A DNA stretch of 5,570 bases from Minisyncoccota bacterium (GTDB lineage: Bacteria; Patescibacteriota; Microgenomatia; UBA1400; PJMF01). The stretch lies in contig WJLO01000024.1 in assembly GCA_014728425.1 (NCBI GenBank), positions 1-5,570 on the forward strand, in the 5' to 3' direction. Within the stretch, counting starts at the first letter, position 1. Every line of letters starts with the position of its first letter. The notes beneath the pieces were generated by a model. The model made no database searches, was not told the DNA's origin, and saw only the letters and a list, made by a program, of their open reading frames with translations. The position numbers were made by a program, and so were the translations under genes. Shown piece after piece: positions 1-5,244 of the stretch.

Positions 1-842
1 GTTTTATCATAACCACTTACTTTACAAGCCTCAAGAGAAAACTCCAAAGGCACCTTAGTATCAATAGTTGCCAGCTTGCGACTCAATCGTGCTTGTTCCT
101 CGCCTTGCTCAAGCTTTTTCAACATGGCTCCTTGAGGCCAAGTTAAAGAATGGCTGTTAATGGCTTGATAAAGTTGATTCAAGTCGGTAAATTTTTTCAA
201 TAATTTAGTAGCAGTTTTTTTACCTACTCCTTTAATACCAGGAATATTATCACTAGCATCACCCATCAAAGCTTTTAAATCAATAATTTGTTCTGGAGTG
301 ATGCCAAATTTCTCTGTTACTTTTGCTGGCGTGTAAAGCACTTCTTGGCCATGACGGCCACGCCCAGGAATCCATACTTGAGTGTTGTGATCTACCAACT
401 GCAAAGTGTCTTTGTCCCCAGTAGCAATGATTGTTAAAACTTGATGGTCCTGATCTAGTCTTTTACTGATTGTGCCGATTAAGTCATCAGCCTCATAACC
501 TTCAACTTCATATTGAGGAATGTTTAAGCTAGTGACCACTCGTTTGATTAACTTGATTTGCGGCTTAAGATCATCTGGCATCTCTGGTCGATGGGCCTTA
601 TAGTCCTGATATTCCTCACGACGAAAGCTTGGTTTGGGATGATCAAAAGTTACTGCTAAATAAACCGGATCAAACTTACGAATGGCAGTTAACAAAATTC
701 TACTAAACCCATAAACAGCATTAATAAGCTGTCCAGTAGGAGTGGTTAATTCTTTGGGAAAGGCATAAAAAGCCCGGTAAATCACTGCATGGCCATCAAC
801 TAGCAAAAAAATCTCGCGGGAGGACTCTTTAACATCAATCAT
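1..842 (-). CDS. polA: DNA polymerase I, N-terminal 5'-3' exonuclease domain (partial, C-terminus off the left edge)
   Basis: The gene begins at 842 and its reading frame is open to base 1, giving 280 codons of N-terminal sequence. It matches the FEN-like 5'-3' exonuclease of bacterial Pol I, which removes RNA primers and nicked 5' ends during lagging-strand synthesis and repair. Metal-binding motifs appear in order: LLVDG (D16), TFD (D67), YEADD (E117, D119, D120), TGDKD (D143, D145) and GDASDN (D195, D198). A helix-hairpin-helix, GIKGVGKKTA, follows at about 202-211. ATG 842 is the first ATG after an in-frame stop at 867-869. No Shine-Dalgarno is visible, but an extended -10 lies 7 bases upstream. 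The polymerase domains lie outside the window, so a stand-alone exonuclease of this family cannot be excluded. ftsH ends 80 bases upstream on the same strand. Confidence 0.94.
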   Translation of the reverse strand, partial: MIDVKESSREIFLLVDGHAVIYRAFYAFPKELTTPTGQLINAVYGFSRILLTAIRKFDPVYLAVTFDHPKPSFRREEYQDYKAHRPEMPDDLKPQIKLIKRVVTSLNIPQYEVEGYEADDLIGTISKRLDQDHQVLTIIATGDKDTLQLVDHNTQVWIPGRGRHGQEVLYTPAKVTEKFGITPEQIIDLKALMGDASDNIPGIKGVGKKTATKLLKKFTDLNQLYQAINSHSLTWPQGAMLKKLEQGEEQARLSRKLATIDTKVPLEFSLEACKVSGYDK

Positions 843-849
843 AATCAAT

Positions 850-858
850 ATTCTAACA
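850..858 (-). promoter_or_regulatory. Candidate extended -10 promoter of polA (leaderless geometry)
   Basis: On the minus strand the sequence reads TGT-TAGAAT, matching the TGn-TATAAT extended -10 pattern with one hexamer mismatch. Only 7 bases (849-843) separate the hexamer from the polA ATG, so transcription from it would start at or next to the start codon. No convincing -35 is present (TCATTA at 17-bp spacing), which extended -10 promoters tolerate. The region is AT-rich, so chance matches are possible. Confidence 0.45.
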
Positions 859-913
859 GAAAGCGATCAATTTAATGAGCTAATCAGGTAGAAAACCAAG
901 TAGATCGCCAAGC

Positions 914-934
914 AAAAACAACTTATTTGTTTTT
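914..934 (-). terminator. AT-rich hairpin overlapping the ftsH stop codon, possible weak terminator
   Basis: On the minus strand, AAAAACAA and TTGTTTTT form a perfect 8-bp inverted repeat around a 5-base loop containing the ftsH TAA stop. The 3' arm is U-rich, as in intrinsic terminators, but the stem has only one G-C pair and the U-run lies inside the stem. It may end or attenuate ftsH transcription before polA, or be a chance feature of Lys/Asn codons beside T-rich sequence. Confidence 0.35.
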
Positions 935-3037
935 CAATTCTCGTTTAGCTTTAACCTTATCCCTGCCCATTAGTTTTTCAAACTCATCACTATCTAGGGT
1001 CTCCACTTTAAGCAGTCGATCCGAAACTTTATCAAGCTTAGCACGGTGTTTCTTTAATAACTTAGCAGCCTGATCTTGACATTGGTCAATAATCTTGTTG
1101 ATTTCTTTATCAACTTTTTGCTGCAGAGCATCAGAAATTTTGTAAGGCTCGCCAATAAACTTAGTATAACGCGATTTATCATATTGTGGCCCAAAGTTCA
1201 TTGAGCCTAGTTCGCTCATGCCATACTCAACCACCATTGATCGAGCTAAACGAGTAGCATGCTCAATATCATTACTGGCTCCAGCAGTTTGTTCGGTAAA
1301 AATCAGTTGCTCAGCAGCACGACCACCCAACATCACTGTGATACGATCCAGCAACTCAGATTTAGTCACTTGCAGCTTGTCTCGTTCTGGCGGAGTAAAA
1401 GTGTAACCTAAGGCTTCGCCACGAGAGACTATTGAAATTCGATGCACTGGATCAGCATGGGCAGACATATGAGCCACTACAGCATGACCAGCTTCATGAT
1501 AAGCAGTCATTTGTCGTTCATAATCATCTTGTAAACGTTTTTTGCTCGGACCAAGCTTGACTTTTAAAGCTGCTTCATCAATATCTTCCATGGTAATCTT
1601 GCTACGGCTATCACGAGCAATAGCAATCGCCGCCTCATTTAACATATTTTCAATATCTGCTCCAGAAAAACCCACTGTGCGTTTAGCCACTTTTTGCCAT
1701 TCTACTGCTTGAGCAAAAGGCTTGCCTTTGGCATGAATCTTAATAATATATTGACGTTCTTTAAGATCTGGCAGCTGAACCACTACTCGGCGATCAAACC
1801 GACCAGGTCTGATTAAAGCAGGATCAAGCATATCGCCTCTGTTGGTAGCAGCCATCACAATCACATTGTCATTAGGAGTAAAGCCATCCATCTCCACTAA
1901 AATTTGATTTAAAGTTTGTTCACGTTCATCATGGCCACCCATACTGCCAAACCCACGCATTCGACCAATAGCATCAATCTCATCAATAAAAATAATTGCT
2001 GGCGACATTTTCTTGGCAGTAGCAAATAAATCTCTTACTCTAGAAGCACCTACTCCTACTAACATTTCCATAAACTCACTACCAGCAATAGACAAAAACT
2101 GCACATTAGCTTCTCCAGCCACTGCTCGAGCCAACAAAGTTTTACCAGTGCCAGAAGGACCAACTAATAACACTCCTTTAGGAGTACGCGCCCCCACTTT
2201 ACGATATTTTTTAGGATGCTTTAAAAAATCTACTACTTCTTCTAGTTCTTTTTTAGCTTCGTCCATACCGCCAACATCAGCAAACTTCACATCCTGTTTG
2301 CCCTTAATAAAGACTTTAGCTTTACTCCGACCAATGCCTAAAATACCTTCAGGCCCACCTTTACCTTTAAACAAGAACAAAAACACTACTAACATCAAGC
2401 CCAGAAAAACTGCATAGCTAATAATGTCGCGAGCCAGTTGTTTTAAAGAAATATCTTCAATTTCAAGCTCAACTTGAGTCAAATCAATTTCAGCAGCTTT
2501 AAGAATGCCCACTACTTCCTGACCTACTTCTTTATAAGTCACAGTTTGATGTTCATCTGGATAAGTAGCATAGATCTCATCGCCAGCTACTTCTAGTTTA
2601 GTGACTTTTTCCTGACGAATATCAGTGATTAACTGACTCAAACTTACCGGCTCGCGTCCAGCATTGCCTAAAAACTGAAACAGCATTGACAACAAAATCA
2701 CCCCAATAATTAGATAAATCAAACCCTTGCCTAAAAACTTGTTTAGGTCTAAGCGTAGTTCAAAACGTTTAATGATTTTTTGGGCTGGTGATTTATTAGT
2801 TTGACGCTTGCGGCTGTGTTTGACTTCAGGAACTTGTTGAGGTGATTTTTTTGGCGCTGGAGTTGAGGAACGCTGCTGAGACGAGGATGGTTTTGAGTCA
2901 TTATTAACCTTTTTGCTGTTGCCAGTTTTTTGAGCTGACTGTTGATCATCCTGATTAGCAGTTGACTGATCTTGAGCTGATTGAGCTTTTTTCATAGCCT
3001 TGGCTAATGAGTCTTTTTTACTAGTTTTCTTAGTCAT
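923..3037 (-). CDS. ftsH: ATP-dependent zinc metalloprotease FtsH
   Basis: A 704-residue membrane-anchored AAA+ protease, which in bacteria forms a hexamer that extracts and degrades misfolded membrane proteins and regulatory proteins. Order: a Lys/Gln/Ser-rich tail (1 to about 95), TM1 (about 105-124), an extracytoplasmic domain (about 125-203), TM2 (about 205-223), the AAA+ module, then the peptidase. Motifs seen: Walker A GPSGTGKT 293-300, Walker B IIFIDEID 348-355, arginine fingers in RPGRFDR (R410, R413), zinc motif HEAGH 514-518 with catalytic E515, and third ligand D590 in GASND. All catalytic residues are present. Two deviations: the pore loop reads MLVGVGA (L326 where F is usual) and Walker A has Ser where the family normally has Pro. 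E. coli FtsH is about 647 residues; the excess is mainly the N-terminal tail. ATG 3037 is the first start after an in-frame TAG at 3044-3046. trpS ends 38 bases upstream. Confidence 0.98.
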   Translation of the reverse strand: MTKKTSKKDSLAKAMKKAQSAQDQSTANQDDQQSAQKTGNSKKVNNDSKPSSSQQRSSTPAPKKSPQQVPEVKHSRKRQTNKSPAQKIIKRFELRLDLNKFLGKGLIYLIIGVILLSMLFQFLGNAGREPVSLSQLITDIRQEKVTKLEVAGDEIYATYPDEHQTVTYKEVGQEVVGILKAAEIDLTQVELEIEDISLKQLARDIISYAVFLGLMLVVFLFLFKGKGGPEGILGIGRSKAKVFIKGKQDVKFADVGGMDEAKKELEEVVDFLKHPKKYRKVGARTPKGVLLVGPSGTGKTLLARAVAGEANVQFLSIAGSEFMEMLVGVGASRVRDLFATAKKMSPAIIFIDEIDAIGRMRGFGSMGGHDEREQTLNQILVEMDGFTPNDNVIVMAATNRGDMLDPALIRPGRFDRRVVVQLPDLKERQYIIKIHAKGKPFAQAVEWQKVAKRTVGFSGADIENMLNEAAIAIARDSRSKITMEDIDEAALKVKLGPSKKRLQDDYERQMTAYHEAGHAVVAHMSAHADPVHRISIVSRGEALGYTFTPPERDKLQVTKSELLDRITVMLGGRAAEQLIFTEQTAGASNDIEHATRLARSMVVEYGMSELGSMNFGPQYDKSRYTKFIGEPYKISDALQQKVDKEINKIIDQCQDQAAKLLKKHRAKLDKVSDRLLKVETLDSDEFEKLMGRDKVKAKRELKNK

Positions 3038-3045
3038 AGAGCCCT

Positions 3046-3054
3046 ATTGTAACA
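3046..3054 (-). promoter_or_regulatory. Candidate extended -10 promoter of ftsH (near-leaderless geometry)
   Basis: The minus strand reads TGT-TACAAT, an extended -10 with one mismatch in the hexamer. The ftsH ATG follows after 8 bases (AGGGCTCT), so the predicted transcript begins about 0-3 bases before the start codon. The AGGG resembles a Shine-Dalgarno core but would fall outside the transcript or at its very end. No good -35 is seen (TTTTAA at 16 bp matches 3 of 6). It would let ftsH be expressed separately from trpS; read-through from trpS, using the AGGG, is the alternative. Confidence 0.5.
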
Positions 3055-3075
3055 CGAGTGTCTAAGATTAAAACC

Positions 3076-4065
3076 TCAACCCAAGCCTAGTTTAGTCTTC
3101 ACATCTTTGACTGTTTGCTGTGCTAACTGACGAGCTTTTTGCGCGCCACTAGCAATCACTTTATCAACATAAGCTGGTTGAGCTTCTAACTGAGCTCGCT
3201 TGCTTTGAATTGGTTTAAGCTCTTGATAAATAGCTTGAGCGAGCTTGGCTTTGAGCTGATCATAACGAAGGCCTGTGCTCAAGTATTGAGCTTCATATTT
3301 TTGCCGCTGCTGACTGCCTTGAAATAACTCTACTAGGGTTAATAGATTAGCCACTCCGCCACTACTAGGTAATTTTTCACCTTGTCCACTATCAGTAGGA
3401 GCGTCAGCTAACCGCTTTTTAATAGTAGCCAGATCATCAGTTAAATTAATATAGCTGCCAGCCACAGACTTACTCATCTTGCCTTTACCTTTTAATGAGG
3501 GCACATGCTCTCCTTTAGTAGCAAACATTTTTGGTTCAGGAAAATCAGTGCCATAAGTAGCATTCATCTTGCGGGCAATTTCTCTAGCTACTTCCAAATG
3601 TGGTTTTTGATCTACCCCTACTGGAACATCAGTAGCATGATAAATCAAAATATCTGCAGCCATTAGCACTGGATAATTTAACAAAGCCATGCTGTTATGG
3701 TGAGGATGCTGTTTAACTTTGTCTTTAAAAGTAGGCAAATGCTGCATCTTGGCAATGGTAGTTACACTGGAAAAATAAAAAGCCAGTTCAAAATGCTCGA
3801 TCACATCTGCTTGTAAAAAAATAATACTTTTTTGTGGATCTAGTCCAGCAGCTAAATAATCAATAATTACTTCTCGTCTATTCTGCCGCAACTCTGCCAC
3901 ATTATAAGGAGTAGTTAAAGCATGGGCATCTGCCACCATATACAGAGTTTCATAGTCAGGATCGGCTTGTAAGGCCAGCATGCCTTTAATTGCTCCTAAA
4001 TAATTACCTAAATGCAATCTGCCAGTAGCTCGGATGCCAGATAAGACTCGTTTTTTAGCTTTCAT
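3076..4065 (-). CDS. trpS: Tryptophanyl-tRNA synthetase
   Basis: A 329-residue class I aminoacyl-tRNA synthetase that activates tryptophan with ATP and charges tRNA-Trp in the cytosol; the length is close to the E. coli enzyme (334). The N-terminus has the TrpRS signature SGIRATGRLHLGNYLGA (9-25), with the HIGH-type motif HLGN at 18-21. MAADIL (135-140) supplies the Asp (D138) that by family alignment contacts the indole nitrogen. VPVGVDQ (147-153) and GKGKMSKS (193-200, KMSKS loop) complete the Rossmann-fold active site. A helical anticodon-binding region follows to the end. The gene stops with TGA, showing UGA is a stop here. ATG 4065 is preceded by AGAAGGG 10 bases upstream and an in-frame TAA at 4084-4086. 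There is no T-box consensus and no Trp-rich leader peptide upstream. Confidence 0.98.
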   Translation of the reverse strand: MKAKKRVLSGIRATGRLHLGNYLGAIKGMLALQADPDYETLYMVADAHALTTPYNVAELRQNRREVIIDYLAAGLDPQKSIIFLQADVIEHFELAFYFSSVTTIAKMQHLPTFKDKVKQHPHHNSMALLNYPVLMAADILIYHATDVPVGVDQKPHLEVAREIARKMNATYGTDFPEPKMFATKGEHVPSLKGKGKMSKSVAGSYINLTDDLATIKKRLADAPTDSGQGEKLPSSGGVANLLTLVELFQGSQQRQKYEAQYLSTGLRYDQLKAKLAQAIYQELKPIQSKRAQLEAQPAYVDKVIASGAQKARQLAQQTVKDVKTKLGLG

Positions 4066-4075
4066 AATTAAGCAA

Positions 4076-4082
4076 CCCTTCT
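4076..4082 (-). promoter_or_regulatory. Ribosome-binding site of trpS
   Basis: AGAAGGG on the minus strand lies 10 bases before the trpS ATG, slightly longer than the usual spacing. It is the best Shine-Dalgarno-like sequence in the window and supports the start at 4065. Confidence 0.65.
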
Positions 4083-4163
4083 GTTAATAATTTTACTGAT
4101 AAGTAAGTTAATAGTACATTTAATAATAACCTCATCAGCAATCACTAGCAATTATTGCACTTT

Positions 4164-4169
4164 ATTATA
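4164..4169 (-). promoter_or_regulatory. Candidate -10 box for trpS
   Basis: A perfect TATAAT on the minus strand, giving a predicted start near 4157 and a leader of about 92 bases before trpS. No clear -35 is found at 16-18 bp. A weaker alternative is TAAAAT at 4095-4090, with a leader of about 18 bases that still includes the ribosome-binding site. Both are in AT-rich sequence, so the choice is uncertain. Confidence 0.4.
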
Positions 4170-4170
4170 C

Positions 4171-4203
4171 TGTAAGGTGTGATAACGCAGTTACAAGCTT
4201 ACA
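4171..4203. repeat. Nested inverted repeat just upstream of the trpS -10 box
   Basis: Outer arms TGTAAG (4171-4176) and CTTACA (4198-4203) are perfect inverted copies. Inside them, ATAAC (4182-4186) and GTTAC (4190-4194) pair with one mismatch around GCA, with nearly the same centre. The element covers the place where a -35 box and an operator would sit for the TATAAT at 4169-4164. It could be an operator for a dimeric regulator; it could also be chance. Confidence 0.3.
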
Positions 4204-4244
4204 AAACATTATCTAGCTAACAAACAGTTTTAGTAAACCAATAT

Positions 4245-4278
4245 AAAAAAAACGATTTACTCAATCAGCTAGTTAATC
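4245..4278 (-). terminator. Candidate intrinsic terminator of the recombinase gene
   Basis: Just after the recombinase stop codon, the minus strand has GATTAACT (4278-4271), a 9-base loop, AGTAAATC (4261-4254), then G and eight T (4252-4245). The 8-bp stem has one A-A mismatch and is AT-rich, so it is weak, but the uninterrupted U8 tract and the position are right. It would separate the recombinase transcript from trpS. Confidence 0.55.
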
Positions 4279-4281
4279 TTT

Positions 4282-5151
4282 TTACAGTTCTTCAATTTGA
4301 ATGGCTGGGCTGGTCTTTTGAGTGTCTTCCAGCAATTTGAGGTACTTTTCTGTAGTGGTAATGCGCTTATGACCCACAAGCTGAGAAACATAAACTAAAG
4401 GAGTTTTAGCCTTGAGTTGCTCAACAATAAAGGTATGCCGCAGATCATTAACTTTGGCATCTTTAATGCCTGCAATCCGAAAATAACGATCAATAGCAGT
4501 ACGAATATTACGAACCAAAAACGGTCGGCAAGTTTTGGTTAAAAACACGGTTTTTTCACGAGCACGAGGACGCACTTTTAAATAATCCATTAAAGCATTT
4601 TTAGCAGCACCATTAAGGGGTACTTTGCGGGCTTCACGAGTTTTTTGCGCCCGAATAGTAATCACGTCATTTTCTAAATCAACATCTGTTAATTTTAAAT
4701 TGGCCAACTCACTAATACGCATCCCTGTTTGCAACAACAACTCAATCACTGCTGCCATCCTAGCATCGCCACGACAAGCATCACGCAAAGCTCGATACTC
4801 TAGCTTAGTTAACACTCTTGGTAAACTAGGTTCGATTTTAGGGTGACTAACTACTTCAGCAGGATTGCTATCTACTAAATCCTGTTTAATTAAAAAACGA
4901 AAAAAAGCTTTAATAGAATTAATTTTCCTGGAGATCGATTTAGCACTATAGCGCCTTTTCTTTAACAAGGCTTTAAACTTTTCAATATCTTCAGATTTAA
5001 CTTCAGTAACTAAAGTTTTGGAGTTTTTATTAAGGTACTCAATTAACTGCTCTACATCTTTAGTATAAGCTACTACAGTAGCATTGGCTTTTCCTTCATC
5101 TTTAAGATACTTACCAAACTGTACTTGTGCATCACCAAGGTTGGTTGACAT
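4282..5151 (-). CDS. XerC/XerD-type tyrosine recombinase
   Basis: A 289-residue site-specific recombinase, close to the 298 residues of XerC/XerD. These enzymes resolve chromosome dimers at dif, or act as integrases. The N-terminal SAM-like core-binding domain spans about 5-95, and the catalytic domain about 110-275. Catalytic residues by family alignment: R145 in QTGMRISEL, K170 in the beta-hairpin before VPL, R238 and H239 in NDLRHTF, H261 in LVGHKR, and nucleophile Y270 in TTTEKY. The box II HxxR histidine is Asn (N235). I cannot assign it to XerC, XerD or a single-recombinase type. It stands alone, with a terminator after it and a divergent promoter before it. Housekeeping neighbours and the absence of tRNA genes or flanking direct repeats favour a chromosomal Xer over an island integrase. 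ATG 5151 has AGGA 12 bases upstream, a long spacing. Confidence 0.9.
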   Translation of the reverse strand: MSTNLGDAQVQFGKYLKDEGKANATVVAYTKDVEQLIEYLNKNSKTLVTEVKSEDIEKFKALLKKRRYSAKSISRKINSIKAFFRFLIKQDLVDSNPAEVVSHPKIEPSLPRVLTKLEYRALRDACRGDARMAAVIELLLQTGMRISELANLKLTDVDLENDVITIRAQKTREARKVPLNGAAKNALMDYLKVRPRAREKTVFLTKTCRPFLVRNIRTAIDRYFRIAGIKDAKVNDLRHTFIVEQLKAKTPLVYVSQLVGHKRITTTEKYLKLLEDTQKTSPAIQIEEL

Positions 5152-5174
5152 AATATTAATTAATCCTGTTAGTT

Positions 5175-5183
5175 TATATATCA
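5175..5183 (-). promoter_or_regulatory. Candidate extended -10 promoter of the recombinase gene
   Basis: The minus strand reads TGA-TATATA, an extended -10 pattern with two hexamer mismatches. The predicted start is near 5168, giving a leader of about 17 bases whose first bases include AGGA (5167-5164). The -35 is not convincing. The TGATAT part is also a copy of the half-site found in the inverted repeat at 5204-5221. Confidence 0.35.
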
Positions 5184-5198
5184 GGCAGGCTTTTGGAA

Positions 5199-5226
5199 AA
5201 TTTTGATATCTTATAATATCATAAAA
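5199..5226. repeat. Inverted repeat with 11-6-11 geometry between the divergent genes (operator or dif-like candidate)
   Basis: TGATAT (5204-5209) and ATATCA (5216-5221) are perfect inverted copies around a 6-base spacer, CTTATA. Extending each arm to 11 bases keeps 8 of 11 positions symmetric, the layout of Xer dif sites (11-bp arms, 6-bp centre). A third ATATCA lies at 5178-5183. The site covers the TATAAT proposed for the plus-strand gene and lies 47 bases upstream of the recombinase start, so an operator is equally possible. AT-rich sequence raises the chance of coincidental symmetry. Confidence 0.35.
5212..5217 (+). promoter_or_regulatory. Candidate -10 box of the FtsB/DivIC-like gene
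   Basis: A perfect TATAAT on the plus strand predicts a start near 5224 and a leader of about 20 bases. No good -35 is seen; TTTTGG (5191-5196) is poor and at 15-bp spacing. The box lies inside the inverted repeat at 5204-5221. Confidence 0.4.
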
Positions 5227-5244
5227 TAGGATTTAAAACAAGCT

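Noticed and set aside
1218..1406. Plus-strand open frame of 62 codons inside ftsH
   Set aside because: Antisense shadow of the protease domain, with no recognisable protein features; the minus-strand frame is unambiguous.
2013..2417. Plus-strand open frame of 134 codons inside ftsH
   Set aside because: Antisense to the AAA+ domain and TM2. Its composition mirrors the complement of FtsH codons and shows no domain or start signal.
2749..2949. Minus-strand 66-codon frame inside the start of ftsH
   Set aside because: An alternate frame of the low-complexity N-terminal tail; the tail's A-rich codons produce long open frames by chance.
3035..3078. UGA recoded as Gly, which would extend trpS through the TGA at 3078-3076
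   Set aside because: TrpRS already has family length at this TGA. Read-through would run over the ftsH promoter and start with unrelated residues, and no in-frame TGA occurs inside any gene here.
4055..4135. A 26-codon minus-strand ORF upstream of and overlapping the start of trpS (starts MRLLLNVLLTYL), as a leader peptide
   Set aside because: It is Leu-rich with no Trp codon, lacks a Shine-Dalgarno and is made largely of TTA in AT-rich sequence. It does not fit tryptophan attenuation and is most likely chance.
4066..4281. T-box riboswitch or other structured RNA in the trpS leader
   Set aside because: No AGGGTGGNACCGCG-type T-box sequence and no terminator/antiterminator pair before trpS. 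No tRNA-like or known riboswitch core was recognised.
4625..4846. Plus-strand 73-codon frame inside the recombinase gene
   Set aside because: Antisense shadow of the catalytic domain, without family features or a ribosome-binding site.
4282..5244. Integrated mobile element carried by the tyrosine recombinase
   Set aside because: No tRNA gene, flanking direct repeats, excisionase or phage-like cargo is visible, and both neighbours are housekeeping genes. A chromosomal Xer is simpler.
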